From the NCBI GenBank assembly GCA_964631945.1, contig CAZWAY010000002.1, forward strand, positions 67,486-131,485: DNA of 64,000 nt. Reading direction: 5' to 3'. The notes beneath the pieces were generated by a model. That model did not search any database and was not told where the DNA came from. It saw only the letters and a list, made by a program, of their open reading frames with translations. The stretch is from JABFRZ01 sp964631945. GTDB taxonomy: Bacteria; Planctomycetota; UBA1135; GCA-002686595. A program made the translations under genes and the position numbers. Positions 17,030-25,912 of the stretch are shown here, in pieces. Numbering within the stretch: the first letter of the stretch is position 1; each line of letters opens with the position of its first letter.

Positions 17030-17550
17030 CAGTATCGGACCAACGCGTAGGTGGGAACGTCGCCCAGTTTCTTGCGGCCGGCGAGGAACGCGAGCTCGAT
17101 CACGAACGAACAGGCGACGGGCACGCCGCCGACCTTGCGCACGAGCTTTAGAGCGGCGGCCATGGTGCCGCCGGTGGCCAGGAGGTCGTCCACCATCAGC
17201 ACGCGCTGCCCGCGGGGGGCCGCGTCGACGTGGATCTCGATCGTGTCGCTTCCATACTCGAGCTCGTAGGACTCCGCGGCCGTCCGCCACGGCAGCTTGC
17301 CGGGTTTGCGGATCGGAATGAAGCCCTTGCCCAGCTCCTTCGCGAGCGAGGCGCCGAACAGGAACCCGCGCGACTCGATCCCGCACACGAGCTCGAAGTC
17401 GTGCCCTTCGACGCTCGCCGCCATGCGGTCGATGGTCGTGGCGAGGCTGTGGGGGTCCTGGAGCAGGGGGGTGATGTCCTTGAAGACGATGCCCGGTCGG
17501 GGGAAGTCGGGCACGTCCCGGATGCGCTCCTCGATCACGTGCGCCACCAT
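17029..17550 (-). CDS. apt: Adenine phosphoribosyltransferase
   Basis: Cytoplasmic purine-salvage enzyme converting adenine and PRPP to AMP and pyrophosphate. At 173 residues it has the normal length. The N-terminal FPRPGIVFKDITPLL and the PRPP-binding loop VLMVDDLLATGGT are diagnostic, and the flexible-loop region ends in LPWRTAAESYELEYG. The start at 17550 (MVAHVIEERIRDVPDF) fits the family. It is followed directly, with a one-base overlap, by the sigma factor gene, and lies 217 bp downstream of argS in the same direction. Confidence 0.96.
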   Translation of the reverse strand: MVAHVIEERIRDVPDFPRPGIVFKDITPLLQDPHSLATTIDRMAASVEGHDFELVCGIESRGFLFGASLAKELGKGFIPIRKPGKLPWRTAAESYELEYGSDTIEIHVDAAPRGQRVLMVDDLLATGGTMAAALKLVRKVGGVPVACSFVIELAFLAGRKKLGDVPTYALVRY

Positions 17551-17723
17551 GCGACGGGTCCCCGGGGGAGGGCGGCCGAGGCGGCGCCGGTCGGAGCCAG
17601 GGGGCCATGGTTTCGGCCGAAGGGGGGCATCGCTTGAGCGTCCGCGCCGGTGCGGACCCCGTTTCGGGGTTCCTGGGGACGCAGGTCGTTATGGAAGCGA
17701 GAGTTGGGAGCGCGTTCAAGGGC

Positions 17724-17764
17724 CCGCCGCGGGCCGCGGCGGCAACTCGAGCGGCTACCGCTCT
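17724..17764 (-). terminator. Two GC-rich hairpins downstream of argS
   Basis: Within 45 bases of the argS stop on the minus strand lie two inverted repeats: GAGCGG/CCGCTC (17750-17764, three-base loop) and CCGCCGCG/CGCGGCGG (17724-17742, three-base loop). No U-tract follows. They may end or attenuate argS transcription ahead of apt. Confidence 0.4.
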
Positions 17765-17767
17765 CGC

Positions 17768-19483
17768 CTACATCTCCTCGGGCGCGGCCACCCCGAGCAG
17801 GGCCAGGCCGTTCGCGAGCACGATCTGGGCGCCGCGCGCGAGCGTCAGGCGCGCGGCGCGCAGCGGCGCCTCCTCGGCCAGCACGCGGTGCTCGACCAGC
17901 CAGGTCGAGATCGTGCGGCACAGGGCCAGGAGGTACTGCGCCAGCTCGGACGGCTCCGAGTTCGCCGCGGCCGAGGCCACCACGCCCGGGAAGCGTCCCA
18001 GCGCGAGCAGGATCGGGGCCGCATCCTCCAGCAGGGCCAGGTCCGGCGCCGTGCCGGCGTCCTCGGGCGCCTTGCGCAGGATCGAGGCCAGGCGCGCGTG
18101 CGTGTACTGCACGTAGGGCCCGGTCTCGCCCTCGAAGGCCAGGATCTCGGCCTTGTCGAAGACCACGTCCTTGATGCGCTCGCGCTTCAGGTCGTTGAAG
18201 ACCAGCGCGCCGATGCCGACCTGCTCGGCAATTTGCCCGGCATTGCGCTCGGCCTGGGCCAGCTCGGGGTTCTTCTCGGCGATGATCGCGCGCGCCTCGG
18301 CCACGACCTCGTCCAGGAGATCGTCGAGCACCAGCACCTCGCCCTTGCGGCTGGCGAGCTTGACCCGGCCCGGACCGAGCAACAGTCCGAAGTCGACGTG
18401 CTCGACGCGCGGCTCCCACTCGCAGCCCAGGCGCCGCAGCACGGCCTTGAGCTGGCGGAAGTGCAGCTTCTGCTCGCTGCCGACCACGTACAGGCAGCGC
18501 GCGAACTGGAACTCCTCCCAGCGCTGGAACAGCGCCGCCAGGTCGCGCGTGGCGTACAGGGTCGTGCCGTTCGTCTGGCGCAAGAGCAGCGGGGTCTTCT
18601 CCAGGCCCTTGTCGAGCGCGCCCAGCTGCACCACCAGCGCGCCCTGCGAGACCTCGGTCACGCCGGCCGCCTGCACGCGCGCCAGCGTCGGCTCGAGCAG
18701 CGGTTCGTAGAAGCTCTCGCCGCGCACCAGGTCGTGGCGGACGCCGAGACGCGCGTAGGTCGCGTCGAAGCCGCGCATCGAGACCTCGGTCACCCAGCGC
18801 CACAGCGCGCGCACCTCGCCGTCCTTGCCGCTCTCCAGCTCCTGGTAGGCGGCCACGGCCTCGCGCTTGAAGTCCTCGTCTACCTCGGCCGCCTTCTTGC
18901 TGCGCTGGTAGAGCTCGAGCAGTCCCGCCACCGGGTCCTTCTCGAGCTCGACCTCCGCGCGCCAGCGCCGGATCGCCACCACCAGGCCGCCGAACTGCGC
19001 GCCCCAGTCGCCGACGTGGTTGACGCCGACCGTGCGATACCCGAGGAACGCGTGCAGGCGCTGCAGCGCGGCGCCGATGATGGTCGAGCGGATGTGCCCG
19101 ACGTGCATGGGCTTGGCGATGTTGGGCGAGGAGAAGTCGAGCACGATCGTCTGGCCCTTGCCCTCCTCCGAGCCGCCGTAGCGCGCGCCCTTGCGCGAGA
19201 TCGCGCCCAGCACGGCCAGCGCCAGGGCGCGGCGCTCGATGCGGAAGTTGACGTAGGGGCCGGCCGCCACGACGGCGATGCCCGAGAGCTTGTCCGCGAT
19301 CGCCTGGGCCAGCTTCACGGCCGCGGCCGGAGGCGCCTGGCGCTGTTGCTTGGCCAGCTGGAAGCAGGGCATGGCGAGGTCGCCGTGCGTGCTCTCGCGC
19401 GGCGACTCGATCTTGATGTCGGCCGGCGCCAGGCCGCTGTGCAGCGCGACGACCTTGCGGATGTGCTCGATGAACTCCTGCAT
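17768..19483 (-). CDS. argS: Arginyl-tRNA synthetase
   Basis: Class I aminoacyl-tRNA synthetase that charges tRNA-Arg in the cytoplasm. At 571 residues it has the usual length. The N-terminal Add-1 domain is followed by the catalytic core with the HIGH-type motif HVGHIRST in DFSSPNIAKPMHVGHIRST, by NHVGDWGAQFG, by SRKGEVLVLDDLLDEV in the KMSKS region, and by the C-terminal anticodon-binding helical domain with GPYVQYTHARLASIL. It is divergent from the HutD-like gene with a very short gap. Confidence 0.97.
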   Translation of the reverse strand: MQEFIEHIRKVVALHSGLAPADIKIESPRESTHGDLAMPCFQLAKQQRQAPPAAAVKLAQAIADKLSGIAVVAAGPYVNFRIERRALALAVLGAISRKGARYGGSEEGKGQTIVLDFSSPNIAKPMHVGHIRSTIIGAALQRLHAFLGYRTVGVNHVGDWGAQFGGLVVAIRRWRAEVELEKDPVAGLLELYQRSKKAAEVDEDFKREAVAAYQELESGKDGEVRALWRWVTEVSMRGFDATYARLGVRHDLVRGESFYEPLLEPTLARVQAAGVTEVSQGALVVQLGALDKGLEKTPLLLRQTNGTTLYATRDLAALFQRWEEFQFARCLYVVGSEQKLHFRQLKAVLRRLGCEWEPRVEHVDFGLLLGPGRVKLASRKGEVLVLDDLLDEVVAEARAIIAEKNPELAQAERNAGQIAEQVGIGALVFNDLKRERIKDVVFDKAEILAFEGETGPYVQYTHARLASILRKAPEDAGTAPDLALLEDAAPILLALGRFPGVVASAAANSEPSELAQYLLALCRTISTWLVEHRVLAEEAPLRAARLTLARGAQIVLANGLALLGVAAPEEM

Positions 19484-19536
19484 GACGAGGGCGCGCTATG
19501 ATGCGGTCCGGCGCGCGCTCCGCCGAGCAAAAAGCC

Positions 19537-20148
19537 ATGCGTGAGGTGCACACACTCGGCCCCGACGACGCGCGCATCGTGCCCTGGAAGAACGGGCGCG
19601 GCACGACGACCGAGCTCGCCCTGTGGCCCGCGGGAGCCTCCTTCGAGCGCGGCGACTACGACTGGCGCCTGTCGGCGGCCGCGGTCGTGGCCGACGGGCC
19701 GTTCTCGTCCTTCCCGGGCTACGAGCGCATCCTCACGGTCACGGGCGGCGCGGGCCTGGTGCTCGAGCACGGCGCACACGCGCCGCGCGCGCGCCTGCGG
19801 CGGCTCGAGCCCCACCGCTTCTCGGGTGACTGGGAGACGCGCGCGGCGCTGGTGGCCGGGCCGGTGACCGACTTCAACGTGATCCTGCGGCGCGAGCGCG
19901 TGCGCGCCGAGGTCAGCGCGCTGGCGCTCGGCGCCCGGCGCACGCGCGAGCTCCTGCGCACGCCGCAGGCCTTCGTGCACGTCCTGGCCGGCGTCTACAG
20001 CGCGCGCGTCACGGGCGAGGAAGAGCCCTTCGAGCTCGCGCGCGGGGCGAGCCTGTGGCTGCGCGGCCTGAGCGGGGGCGAGGAGCTCGAGCTCGCCGGC
20101 CGCGCGCCCGCGGGCGAGCTCCTGATCGTCGCGCTCGGCCCGCCCTGA
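19537..20148 (+). CDS. HutD/Ves-family cupin protein
   Basis: 203 residues with the HutD/Ves signature near the N-terminus (IVPWKNGRGTTTELALWP) and the paired cupin strands (YDWRLSAAAVVADGPFSSFPGYERILTVTGGAGLVL; VTDFNVILRR). HutD-type proteins are linked to histidine utilisation in some bacteria, but no hut genes occur here, so the role is unknown. In-frame ATGs at 19498 and 19501 would add 13 or 12 residues. I prefer 19537 because the domain begins immediately after it and the upstream starts leave only 14-17 bp to the divergent argS gene. Confidence 0.85.
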   Translation: MREVHTLGPDDARIVPWKNGRGTTTELALWPAGASFERGDYDWRLSAAAVVADGPFSSFPGYERILTVTGGAGLVLEHGAHAPRARLRRLEPHRFSGDWETRAALVAGPVTDFNVILRRERVRAEVSALALGARRTRELLRTPQAFVHVLAGVYSARVTGEEEPFELARGASLWLRGLSGGEELELAGRAPAGELLIVALGPP

Positions 20149-20190
20149 GGGCGCACCCCTGCGTTCGAACGGCGGGCAGCCGCGCGGCGG

Positions 20191-21669
20191 CTACTGCGCG
20201 AGGCCGAGGGCCGCGATTCCCGGGTGATCGGGGCGCAGCTTGGTCGCGCGGAAGCACGAGGTCGGGCGCGAGAGGTCCTTGCCGCCGTTGCTGAAGACGC
20301 GCTCGAGCTCGCCACCGTAGGGGTTCCAGTACTCCCACACGATCTCCTTGGCGGGCGTGACCTCGAACAGGCGCCCCTGCTTGCCCGAGCACACGAAGGT
20401 GTTGCCGTTCGTCAGGCGCTGGCAGCCCGAGATGAAGAACGAGTAGAAGCGCTCCGGATCGGAGTAGCTCCACAGGGGCGCGCTGGGTCCGAAGGCGCGC
20501 TCGGGCGCGCGCTGGAAGCCCCGCGCCGGATCGAAGGGCAGGACCAGCTCATCGATCGAGCTGTACTCCTTGCCCGGGCGCCGCATGCCGTTGTTGAAGA
20601 CCGTCACGTGGCCCGCGCCGGGCAGGCCCGGCGGGATCCACTCGGCCTGGTGCTGGAAGAAGAGCTGCTGGTCGGCCTTGGTGCCGCGCCCGTAGTGGGC
20701 CGGGTTGCCCCAGCGCCACAGGAGGTCGCCGCCCTTGCCGAAGCGGCCACCGCTCGAGCCGCGCGCCTGGGCGCTGGTGGTCGAGTGATCGATGATCCAG
20801 ATCTCGTTGAAGGTCGGCGTCGAGAGCAGCACCAGGTCCGTCTCGGGCTGGTAGTCGACGCTGTTCATGTGCAGCCAGTCGTCGCTGCGGATCGCGGGCG
20901 CGCGCTCGGGCGCGTCGGCCGTTCCCTCCGGCTCGTCGCCGTCGCCGTAGCCGAGGGCCGCCATCTCGCGCCGGCGTTCCTCCTCGAGGCGTTGCTCCTC
21001 CGCGCTCAGGACCGGGACGCGGCGGTTCTCGGCGTTGACGTCGATGCGCTCGGGATGCTCGGCCACCGCGCCGTAGTTCGGCTTGGCGGGATCGAGGTCC
21101 TGGATCAGGTGGTCCTTGGCGTGCCACTCCCACACGATCTTCCCGCCCTTCGGCAGCGTCGGCTCGATCTCGAGCACGCTGTCGGGCCACCAGCCCGTGC
21201 CGGTGAACTCTGGATCACGGCCCAAGGCCAGGGCTTGCTCGCGGTCCAGGCGCTCCCACGCGATCGCCAGCACGTTGCCGTTGGGCAGGGGTTCGATGTC
21301 GTGGTGCAGGCTGCGGTTCTCGTCGCACAGCACGTACTCCCACACCAGGCTCGAGTCCTTGGCCAGGCGCTGGATCGTGCCGCTGCGCCCACCGCGGTTG
21401 AAGGTCGGGTTCTCCTGCACGCGGCCACAGCGCAGCAGCGTGCCGTCGTCGAGCAGGTATACCGACAGCGGCGGCAGCTCGCTCTCCCAGGTGTGCTGCA
21501 CCTCGCCCAGGCGATCGATCAGGAAAGTCTTGCGCGAGCGCAGCGGCGCGAACAGCACCAGGCCCTCGGCCGCGCCCGGTTGGTTCACCAGCACGCCGCT
21601 GGGCCACGCCGGCGCCGCGACGGGCTCCTGCAGGAGCAGCGCGAGCGCCAGCACGAAGGAAAGACCCAT
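20191..21669 (-). CDS. Arylsulfotransferase (ASST)-family exported propeller protein, paralogue 1
   Basis: 492 residues with a short signal peptide (LSFVLALALLLQEPVAA). The sequence follows ASST-type proteins: YLLDDGTLLRCGRV, HHDIEPLPNGNVLAIAWE, KIVWEWHAKDHLIQD, DYQPETDLVLLSTPTFNEIWIIDHS, GRFGKGGDLLWRWGNP, HVTVFNNG and RLTNGNTFVCSGKQGRLFEV. It has a distinctive charged insertion ending in ALGYGDGDE. Such proteins either transfer sulfate between phenols or are propellers of unknown activity. It shares this full architecture with the gene at 23683-25227 and is clearly paralogous to it. It is convergent to the HutD-like gene. Confidence 0.85.
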   Translation of the reverse strand: MGLSFVLALALLLQEPVAAPAWPSGVLVNQPGAAEGLVLFAPLRSRKTFLIDRLGEVQHTWESELPPLSVYLLDDGTLLRCGRVQENPTFNRGGRSGTIQRLAKDSSLVWEYVLCDENRSLHHDIEPLPNGNVLAIAWERLDREQALALGRDPEFTGTGWWPDSVLEIEPTLPKGGKIVWEWHAKDHLIQDLDPAKPNYGAVAEHPERIDVNAENRRVPVLSAEEQRLEEERRREMAALGYGDGDEPEGTADAPERAPAIRSDDWLHMNSVDYQPETDLVLLSTPTFNEIWIIDHSTTSAQARGSSGGRFGKGGDLLWRWGNPAHYGRGTKADQQLFFQHQAEWIPPGLPGAGHVTVFNNGMRRPGKEYSSIDELVLPFDPARGFQRAPERAFGPSAPLWSYSDPERFYSFFISGCQRLTNGNTFVCSGKQGRLFEVTPAKEIVWEYWNPYGGELERVFSNGGKDLSRPTSCFRATKLRPDHPGIAALGLAQ

Positions 21670-21771
21670 GCGTCCGCGTGAATCATGCCGCGTTGCGCCG
21701 AACTCGTCCAGCTGGGCCGCCGCGAAGTGGCGAGCCGCCCGCGCAAGGCTTCCCCCGGCCCGGGCGCTCGA

Positions 21772-22077
21772 CTAGGCCGCCACAGCCATGACCGGAGCGC
21801 GCGCCTCGACCAGCTTCCACTCGCCGCCACTGGGCTTCTTCCAGTTGGTGACGTCCAGCGTGGCGTGCTTGACGCCCGCGCTCGAGCTCAGGGCGCGCTC
21901 GAGGCCCTCGACCAGCGAAGGCGGGGTCGGGTCCGAGCCGCGCAGGAAGATGAGCTCGCCCGTGATGCGCACGAGGCCGCCCGACACGCGTACCTGCAGG
22001 CGCCACTGGTCCACGCGCTGGCGGACGAGCAGCGAACGGACTTCGGCGCGGATCTCGTTGTCGGGTACGTGCTTCAT
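21772..22077 (-). CDS. Small BON-like protein of unknown function
   Basis: 101 residues. The pattern EIRAEVRSLLVRQRVDQWRLQVRVSGGLVRITGELIFL followed by a helix and GVKHATLDVTNW resembles a single BON domain: a helix, then strands with V-x-G-x-V-x-L-x-G, a second helix and a last strand. There is no signal peptide. BON domains bind phospholipid or act in the envelope, but the match is by pattern only. It lies 102 bp upstream of the ASST gene, in the same direction, and divergent to the MgtC/DUF4010 gene across a 274 bp gap with no recognisable element. Confidence 0.6.
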   Translation of the reverse strand: MKHVPDNEIRAEVRSLLVRQRVDQWRLQVRVSGGLVRITGELIFLRGSDPTPPSLVEGLERALSSSAGVKHATLDVTNWKKPSGGEWKLVEARAPVMAVAA

Positions 22078-22351
22078 GGGCTGTCTCTCGGGTCGTGGTC
22101 CGCGTCGTTCGCGTCGCGGGAGACCTTCGGAGCGTTCGCCCCGGACCACGGAGCGCGCGAGGTTTCGAGGCGTGTAAGCGGCCAGGGCGGGGTCGCGCGC
22201 GGCCTGCGCCGACGTGTGCCTTACGCTGCGAACGAGCGCTGAACGCGCCGCTCCGCCGGCCGGAAGCGTTTGCACGCTCGCCGGCACTCGCGCCGAGGGC
22301 GAATTGTCGCGCCAGGGCCCGAACGAGTAGGGTTCGCGGCGCAAGGCCGCC

Positions 22352-23656
22352 GTGAGCGCCATGAACTTCGCCCAGGCAGGATCCGCGACTCCGGGCACGA
22401 GCCCGCTGCTCGACTTCGCCCTGGTGCTCGCGCTGGGGGCGCTGATCGGCACCGAGCGCCAGCGCAAGCGCCGCGCGGGCGAGCTCGGCACGGGCGGATT
22501 GCGGACCTTCGTGCTGATCGCCCTGGCCGGCGCGCTGGCGGCCTGGCTGGCGCGTTCGCTGGACTCGAACTGGATCTTCGTCGCGACCGGGGCGCTGGTC
22601 ACGGCCGTGATCCTGGTGGGCTACGTGATGGAGGTGCGCGCGCGGCCCGAGGCGCTCGGACTGACCAGCGAGTTCGCGGGCCTGCTCACCTACCTGCTGG
22701 GCGGGCTCGTGATCTTCGGGCAGGCCGAGCTGGCGGTGGCGCTGGCCATCGCCACCACCGCGGTCCTGGCCTTCAAGCAGCCGCTGCACGGGCTGGTCGA
22801 GCGCATCGGGAGCGACGACCTCGAGGCCGCGCTCAAGCTCTTGCTGGCGACCTTCGTGGTGCTGCCGGTGCTGCCGGATCGACCGATCGACCCGTGGGGT
22901 GTGCTCAACCCCTACGCGATGTGGTGGCTCGTGATCCTGATCTCGGGCCTGTCGCTGGCGGGCTACGCGGCCACGCGCCTGCTCGGAGCCCAGCGCGGGC
23001 TGCTGGTGACGGGGCTGGCCGGCGGGCTCGTGTCCTCGACCGCGATCACGCTGGCCTTCGCGCGCCAGAGTCGGACGCGCGAGCACGCCACGCCGGAGGT
23101 GCTGGCCGCGGGGCTGCTGCTCGCCTGGGCGGTGATGTTCGCACGCATCGGCGTGACCGTGGCGGTGGTGTACCGACCCTTGCTCGCGCCGCTGTGGGTG
23201 CCGCTGGGCGCGATGGGCACGGCCACGCTGGCGGTGGCGCTCGTCTCCGCCCTGCGCGCGCGGCGCGGCGTCGCGCACGAGCGTGCGCCCGAGGTCGGGC
23301 TGAAGAACCCTTTCCGGCTCACGGCCTCGATCCGGTTCGCGCTGTTCTTCGCGCTGGTTCTGCTGCTGGTCGAGCTGGCGCGCCGCGAGCTGCCGGCCGG
23401 CGGCCTGTACGCCGTGGCCGCGCTGGCGGGCCTGAGCGACGTCGACGCGATCACGCTCTCGATGAGCGAGCAGGCGCGCGGGGGCGGCTCGACGCAGCTG
23501 GCCGCCGGCGCGATCGCGGTGGCGGCGCTCGCGAACACGCTGGTGAAGTGCGGCCTGGTGGCCGCCCTGGGCTCGCGCGCGTTGCGCCAGCGCATCGTGC
23601 TGGCCAGCGCGCTGGTCGTGGCCTGCGGCGCGCTGGCCTTCGCGCTCGCCCCCTGA
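22352..23656 (+). CDS. MgtC/SapB-DUF4010 integral membrane protein
   Basis: 434 residues and about 10-12 predicted membrane helices. The N-terminal third is MgtC/SapB-like (LGALIGTERQRKRRAGELGTGGLRTFVLIAL). The C-terminal part is the DUF4010 domain (GLAGGLVSSTAITLAFARQSR; ALAGLSDVDAITLSMSEQA). The fusion is widespread but its function is not established; transport or Mg2+/phosphate-stress roles are only suggested for MgtC relatives. I chose the GTG at 22352 because AAGG lies five bases upstream; an ATG at 22361 is the alternative. Confidence 0.87.
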   Translation: MSAMNFAQAGSATPGTSPLLDFALVLALGALIGTERQRKRRAGELGTGGLRTFVLIALAGALAAWLARSLDSNWIFVATGALVTAVILVGYVMEVRARPEALGLTSEFAGLLTYLLGGLVIFGQAELAVALAIATTAVLAFKQPLHGLVERIGSDDLEAALKLLLATFVVLPVLPDRPIDPWGVLNPYAMWWLVILISGLSLAGYAATRLLGAQRGLLVTGLAGGLVSSTAITLAFARQSRTREHATPEVLAAGLLLAWAVMFARIGVTVAVVYRPLLAPLWVPLGAMGTATLAVALVSALRARRGVAHERAPEVGLKNPFRLTASIRFALFFALVLLLVELARRELPAGGLYAVAALAGLSDVDAITLSMSEQARGGGSTQLAAGAIAVAALANTLVKCGLVAALGSRALRQRIVLASALVVACGALAFALAP

Positions 23657-23682
23657 TCCGTCCCGGCGCGGGCCGTGACTTG

Positions 23683-25227
23683 CTACTCGACGATCCCGAG
23701 CGCCTTCAGGCCGGGATGATCGGGTGCGAGCTTGGTCGCGCGGAAGATCGCCGTCTTCTTGACCAGGTTGACGCGTCCGGTGTTGAAGACGTTCTCGAGC
23801 TCGCCGCCCGCCGTGTTCCAGTACTCCCACACGATCTCGCCCGTGGGCGTGAGCTCGAACAGGCGTCCCTGCGGGCCGGCGCACACGAAGGTGTTGCCGT
23901 TGGCGAGCCGGTGGCAGCCCGAGATGAACAGGGCGCTGAAGCGCGCCGGCTGCGGATCGACGTAGCTCCAGCGCGGCTCCTTGGGGCCGAAGGCCGCGTC
24001 CGCAGCGCGCAGGAAGCCGCGCGATGGCTCGAAGGGCAGCGCCAGCTCGAGCAGCGAGCTGTGGGGCGGGCCCGGGCGTCCGAGGCCGTTGTTGAAGACG
24101 GTCACGTGGCCCGCGCCGGGGCGGCCGGTCGGGATCCACTCCGGCTGGTGCTGGAAGAAGAGCTGCTGATCGGCGCGCGTCCCGTGTCCGTAGTTGCGCG
24201 GGTTGCCCCAGCGCCACAGGAGGTCGCCGCCCTTGCCGAAGCGTCCGCCGCTCGAACCGCGGGCCTCGGCCGTGGTGGTCGAGTGGTCGAGCACGAAGAT
24301 CTCGTTCAGCTCGGGCGAGGACAGGAGGATCAGGTCGTGGGTCGGCTCGTAGTCGACGCTGTTCAGGTGCAGCCAGTCGTCCTTCGGGTGCTGCGAGCGG
24401 GCGCCCTTCGCGTCCGCGGGCGCGTCCTCGGCGTCGCCGCCGCCGTACCCCAGCGCGTCCAGCTGCTCGCGCTGCTGCCGCTGGGCTTCGCGCTCGGTCG
24501 CCTCCAGGCCGGCCTCGCCGCGGTGCTCGGCGTTCACGTCCAGGCGCTCCGGATGCTCGCGCGGCGAACCGTAGTGCGGCTTCTCGGGATCGAAGTCCTG
24601 GATCAGGTGCTCGCGCGCGCGCCACTCCCACACGATCGTGCCGCCCGTCGGCAGGGTGGGCTCGATCTCGATCACGCGGTCGGGCCACCAGCCGTGGGGG
24701 TGCACGTGCGCGGGATCGCGGCCCAGGGCGCTGGCTTCCTCGGGCGTGAGGTGCTCCCACGCGATCGCGAGCACGTTCCCGTTCGGCAGCGGCTCGATGT
24801 CGTGGTGCATGCTGCCGGTTTCGTCGCACAGCACGAACTCCCACAACACGCTCGAGTCCTTGGCCAGGCGCTGGATCACGCCCGTGCGCCCGCCGCGGTT
24901 GAAGGTCGGGTTCTCGACCACGCGTGCGGAGCGCAGCAGCGTGCCGTCGTCGAGCAGGTACAGCGAGAGCGTCGACAGCGGGTTCGTCCAGGTGTGCACG
25001 CTCTTCCCCGCGCGGTCGATCAGGAAGGTCGTGGTCGCGGTCAGCGGCGCGAAGAGCACGTAGCCGGGCGCGGCTCCGCGCGCGTCGAGCGCCAGCCCAC
25101 CGCGGAACTCGGGCGCCTGCCGCGAGCACGCGGCCTGCGTCAGGAGCAGGGCCAGGGCGAGACCGTGCGTGGGGCGACGGGGACGGAGCACCGCTGGATG
25201 ATGCGCATCGCAGCGCCCTTCGTCCAC
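23683..25227 (-). CDS. Arylsulfotransferase (ASST)-family exported propeller protein, paralogue 2
   Basis: 514 residues, paralogous throughout to the product of 20191-21669. Shared landmarks are YLLDDGTLLRSARV, NPTFNRGGRTGVIQRLAKDSS, HHDIEPLPNGNVLAIAWE, GRFGKGGDLLWRWGNP, ADQQLFFQHQPEWIP and HVTVFNNG. The same kind of charged insertion ends in ALGYGGGDAED. The N-terminus has a signal peptide ending in LLLTQAACS, perhaps a lipoprotein signal. A GTG at 25191 would give a shorter signal (RPRRPTHGLALALLL) and may be the true start; neither start has a clear ribosome binding site. Enzymatic activity is unproven. Confidence 0.84.
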   Translation of the reverse strand: MDEGRCDAHHPAVLRPRRPTHGLALALLLTQAACSRQAPEFRGGLALDARGAAPGYVLFAPLTATTTFLIDRAGKSVHTWTNPLSTLSLYLLDDGTLLRSARVVENPTFNRGGRTGVIQRLAKDSSVLWEFVLCDETGSMHHDIEPLPNGNVLAIAWEHLTPEEASALGRDPAHVHPHGWWPDRVIEIEPTLPTGGTIVWEWRAREHLIQDFDPEKPHYGSPREHPERLDVNAEHRGEAGLEATEREAQRQQREQLDALGYGGGDAEDAPADAKGARSQHPKDDWLHLNSVDYEPTHDLILLSSPELNEIFVLDHSTTTAEARGSSGGRFGKGGDLLWRWGNPRNYGHGTRADQQLFFQHQPEWIPTGRPGAGHVTVFNNGLGRPGPPHSSLLELALPFEPSRGFLRAADAAFGPKEPRWSYVDPQPARFSALFISGCHRLANGNTFVCAGPQGRLFELTPTGEIVWEYWNTAGGELENVFNTGRVNLVKKTAIFRATKLAPDHPGLKALGIVE

Positions 25228-25264
25228 CGACGCCGCAGGGTCGGGGTACGCTCCCTCGCTGCGC

Positions 25265-25798
25265 CTAGCTGCGCTCCGCCAGCACGCGGAAGTACGCCCG
25301 CCACGGGCCGATCTCCGCGCCGCGCGCCTTGGCCAGCACGCGCGCGATCTGGCCGAGGTGCGCCAGGTCGTGCACGACCCAGGTCGAGAGCAACTGCGCG
25401 AGCGTGACCGGGCCGAGCTCCGGATGCCGTCCGGGTCGCTCGAGGTCGGCCGGCCCGAGTCCGAGCGCGCGGATGTGGGCCAGCGACTCCGCGCGGCGGC
25501 GCGCGAAGAGCTCCAGCAACTCGTCGAGCGACGCGTGCGCGTGCCGGGAGCGCATCCCCTCGCGGTCGAAGGGCACGAAGGGCACCTCCGCGCCGTGCGC
25601 GAGGATGTGCTCGGTGCGCGTGACCCAGTCCGTGTCCTCGCCGTGGATCAGGTGCCCGACGACGTCGTGGGGGCTGTAGGTGTCCGGGCCCTCGTCCGCG
25701 CGCACCCAGGCGTCGTCGAGGCCGGCCAGGAGTGCGCGCAGGACGAGCGGGGTCCGGGCGAGGAAGTCGAGCGTGCGCGCGAGGGAAGCGGTCGGCAT
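25265..25798 (-). CDS. DinB-like (YfiT/DinB fold) putative metal-dependent protein
   Basis: 177 residues forming a four-helix DinB-like domain. Metal-ligand histidines are plausible in SPHDVVGHLIHGEDTDW and in STWVVHDLAHLGQIARVL, the two positions where the family carries them. Proteins of this fold include thiol-dependent transferases such as bacillithiol and mycothiol S-transferases, and many of unknown activity. I chose the ATG at 25798; the upstream extension does not look like the domain. It lies 37 bp upstream of ASST paralogue 2 in the same direction. Confidence 0.83.
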   Translation of the reverse strand: MPTASLARTLDFLARTPLVLRALLAGLDDAWVRADEGPDTYSPHDVVGHLIHGEDTDWVTRTEHILAHGAEVPFVPFDREGMRSRHAHASLDELLELFARRRAESLAHIRALGLGPADLERPGRHPELGPVTLAQLLSTWVVHDLAHLGQIARVLAKARGAEIGPWRAYFRVLAERS

Positions 25799-25912
25799 GG
25801 GCCAGGCTCCGGGCGACATTCCAGCCAAAAACCTCGGGCGGAACCACACTGCCCCGCGTGGACCCGCCCGAGACGAGCGCGTGGCCGGAGGCCGCGCACC
25901 CGGGACCGATCC

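Noticed and set aside
12338..17050. Very long open frame on the plus strand (1570 codons)
   Set aside because: It is antisense to the CarboxypepD_reg-repeat, sigma and apt genes. In DNA this GC-rich the opposite strand lacks stops; the residues are His/Arg/Gln/Ala-rich and show no domain.
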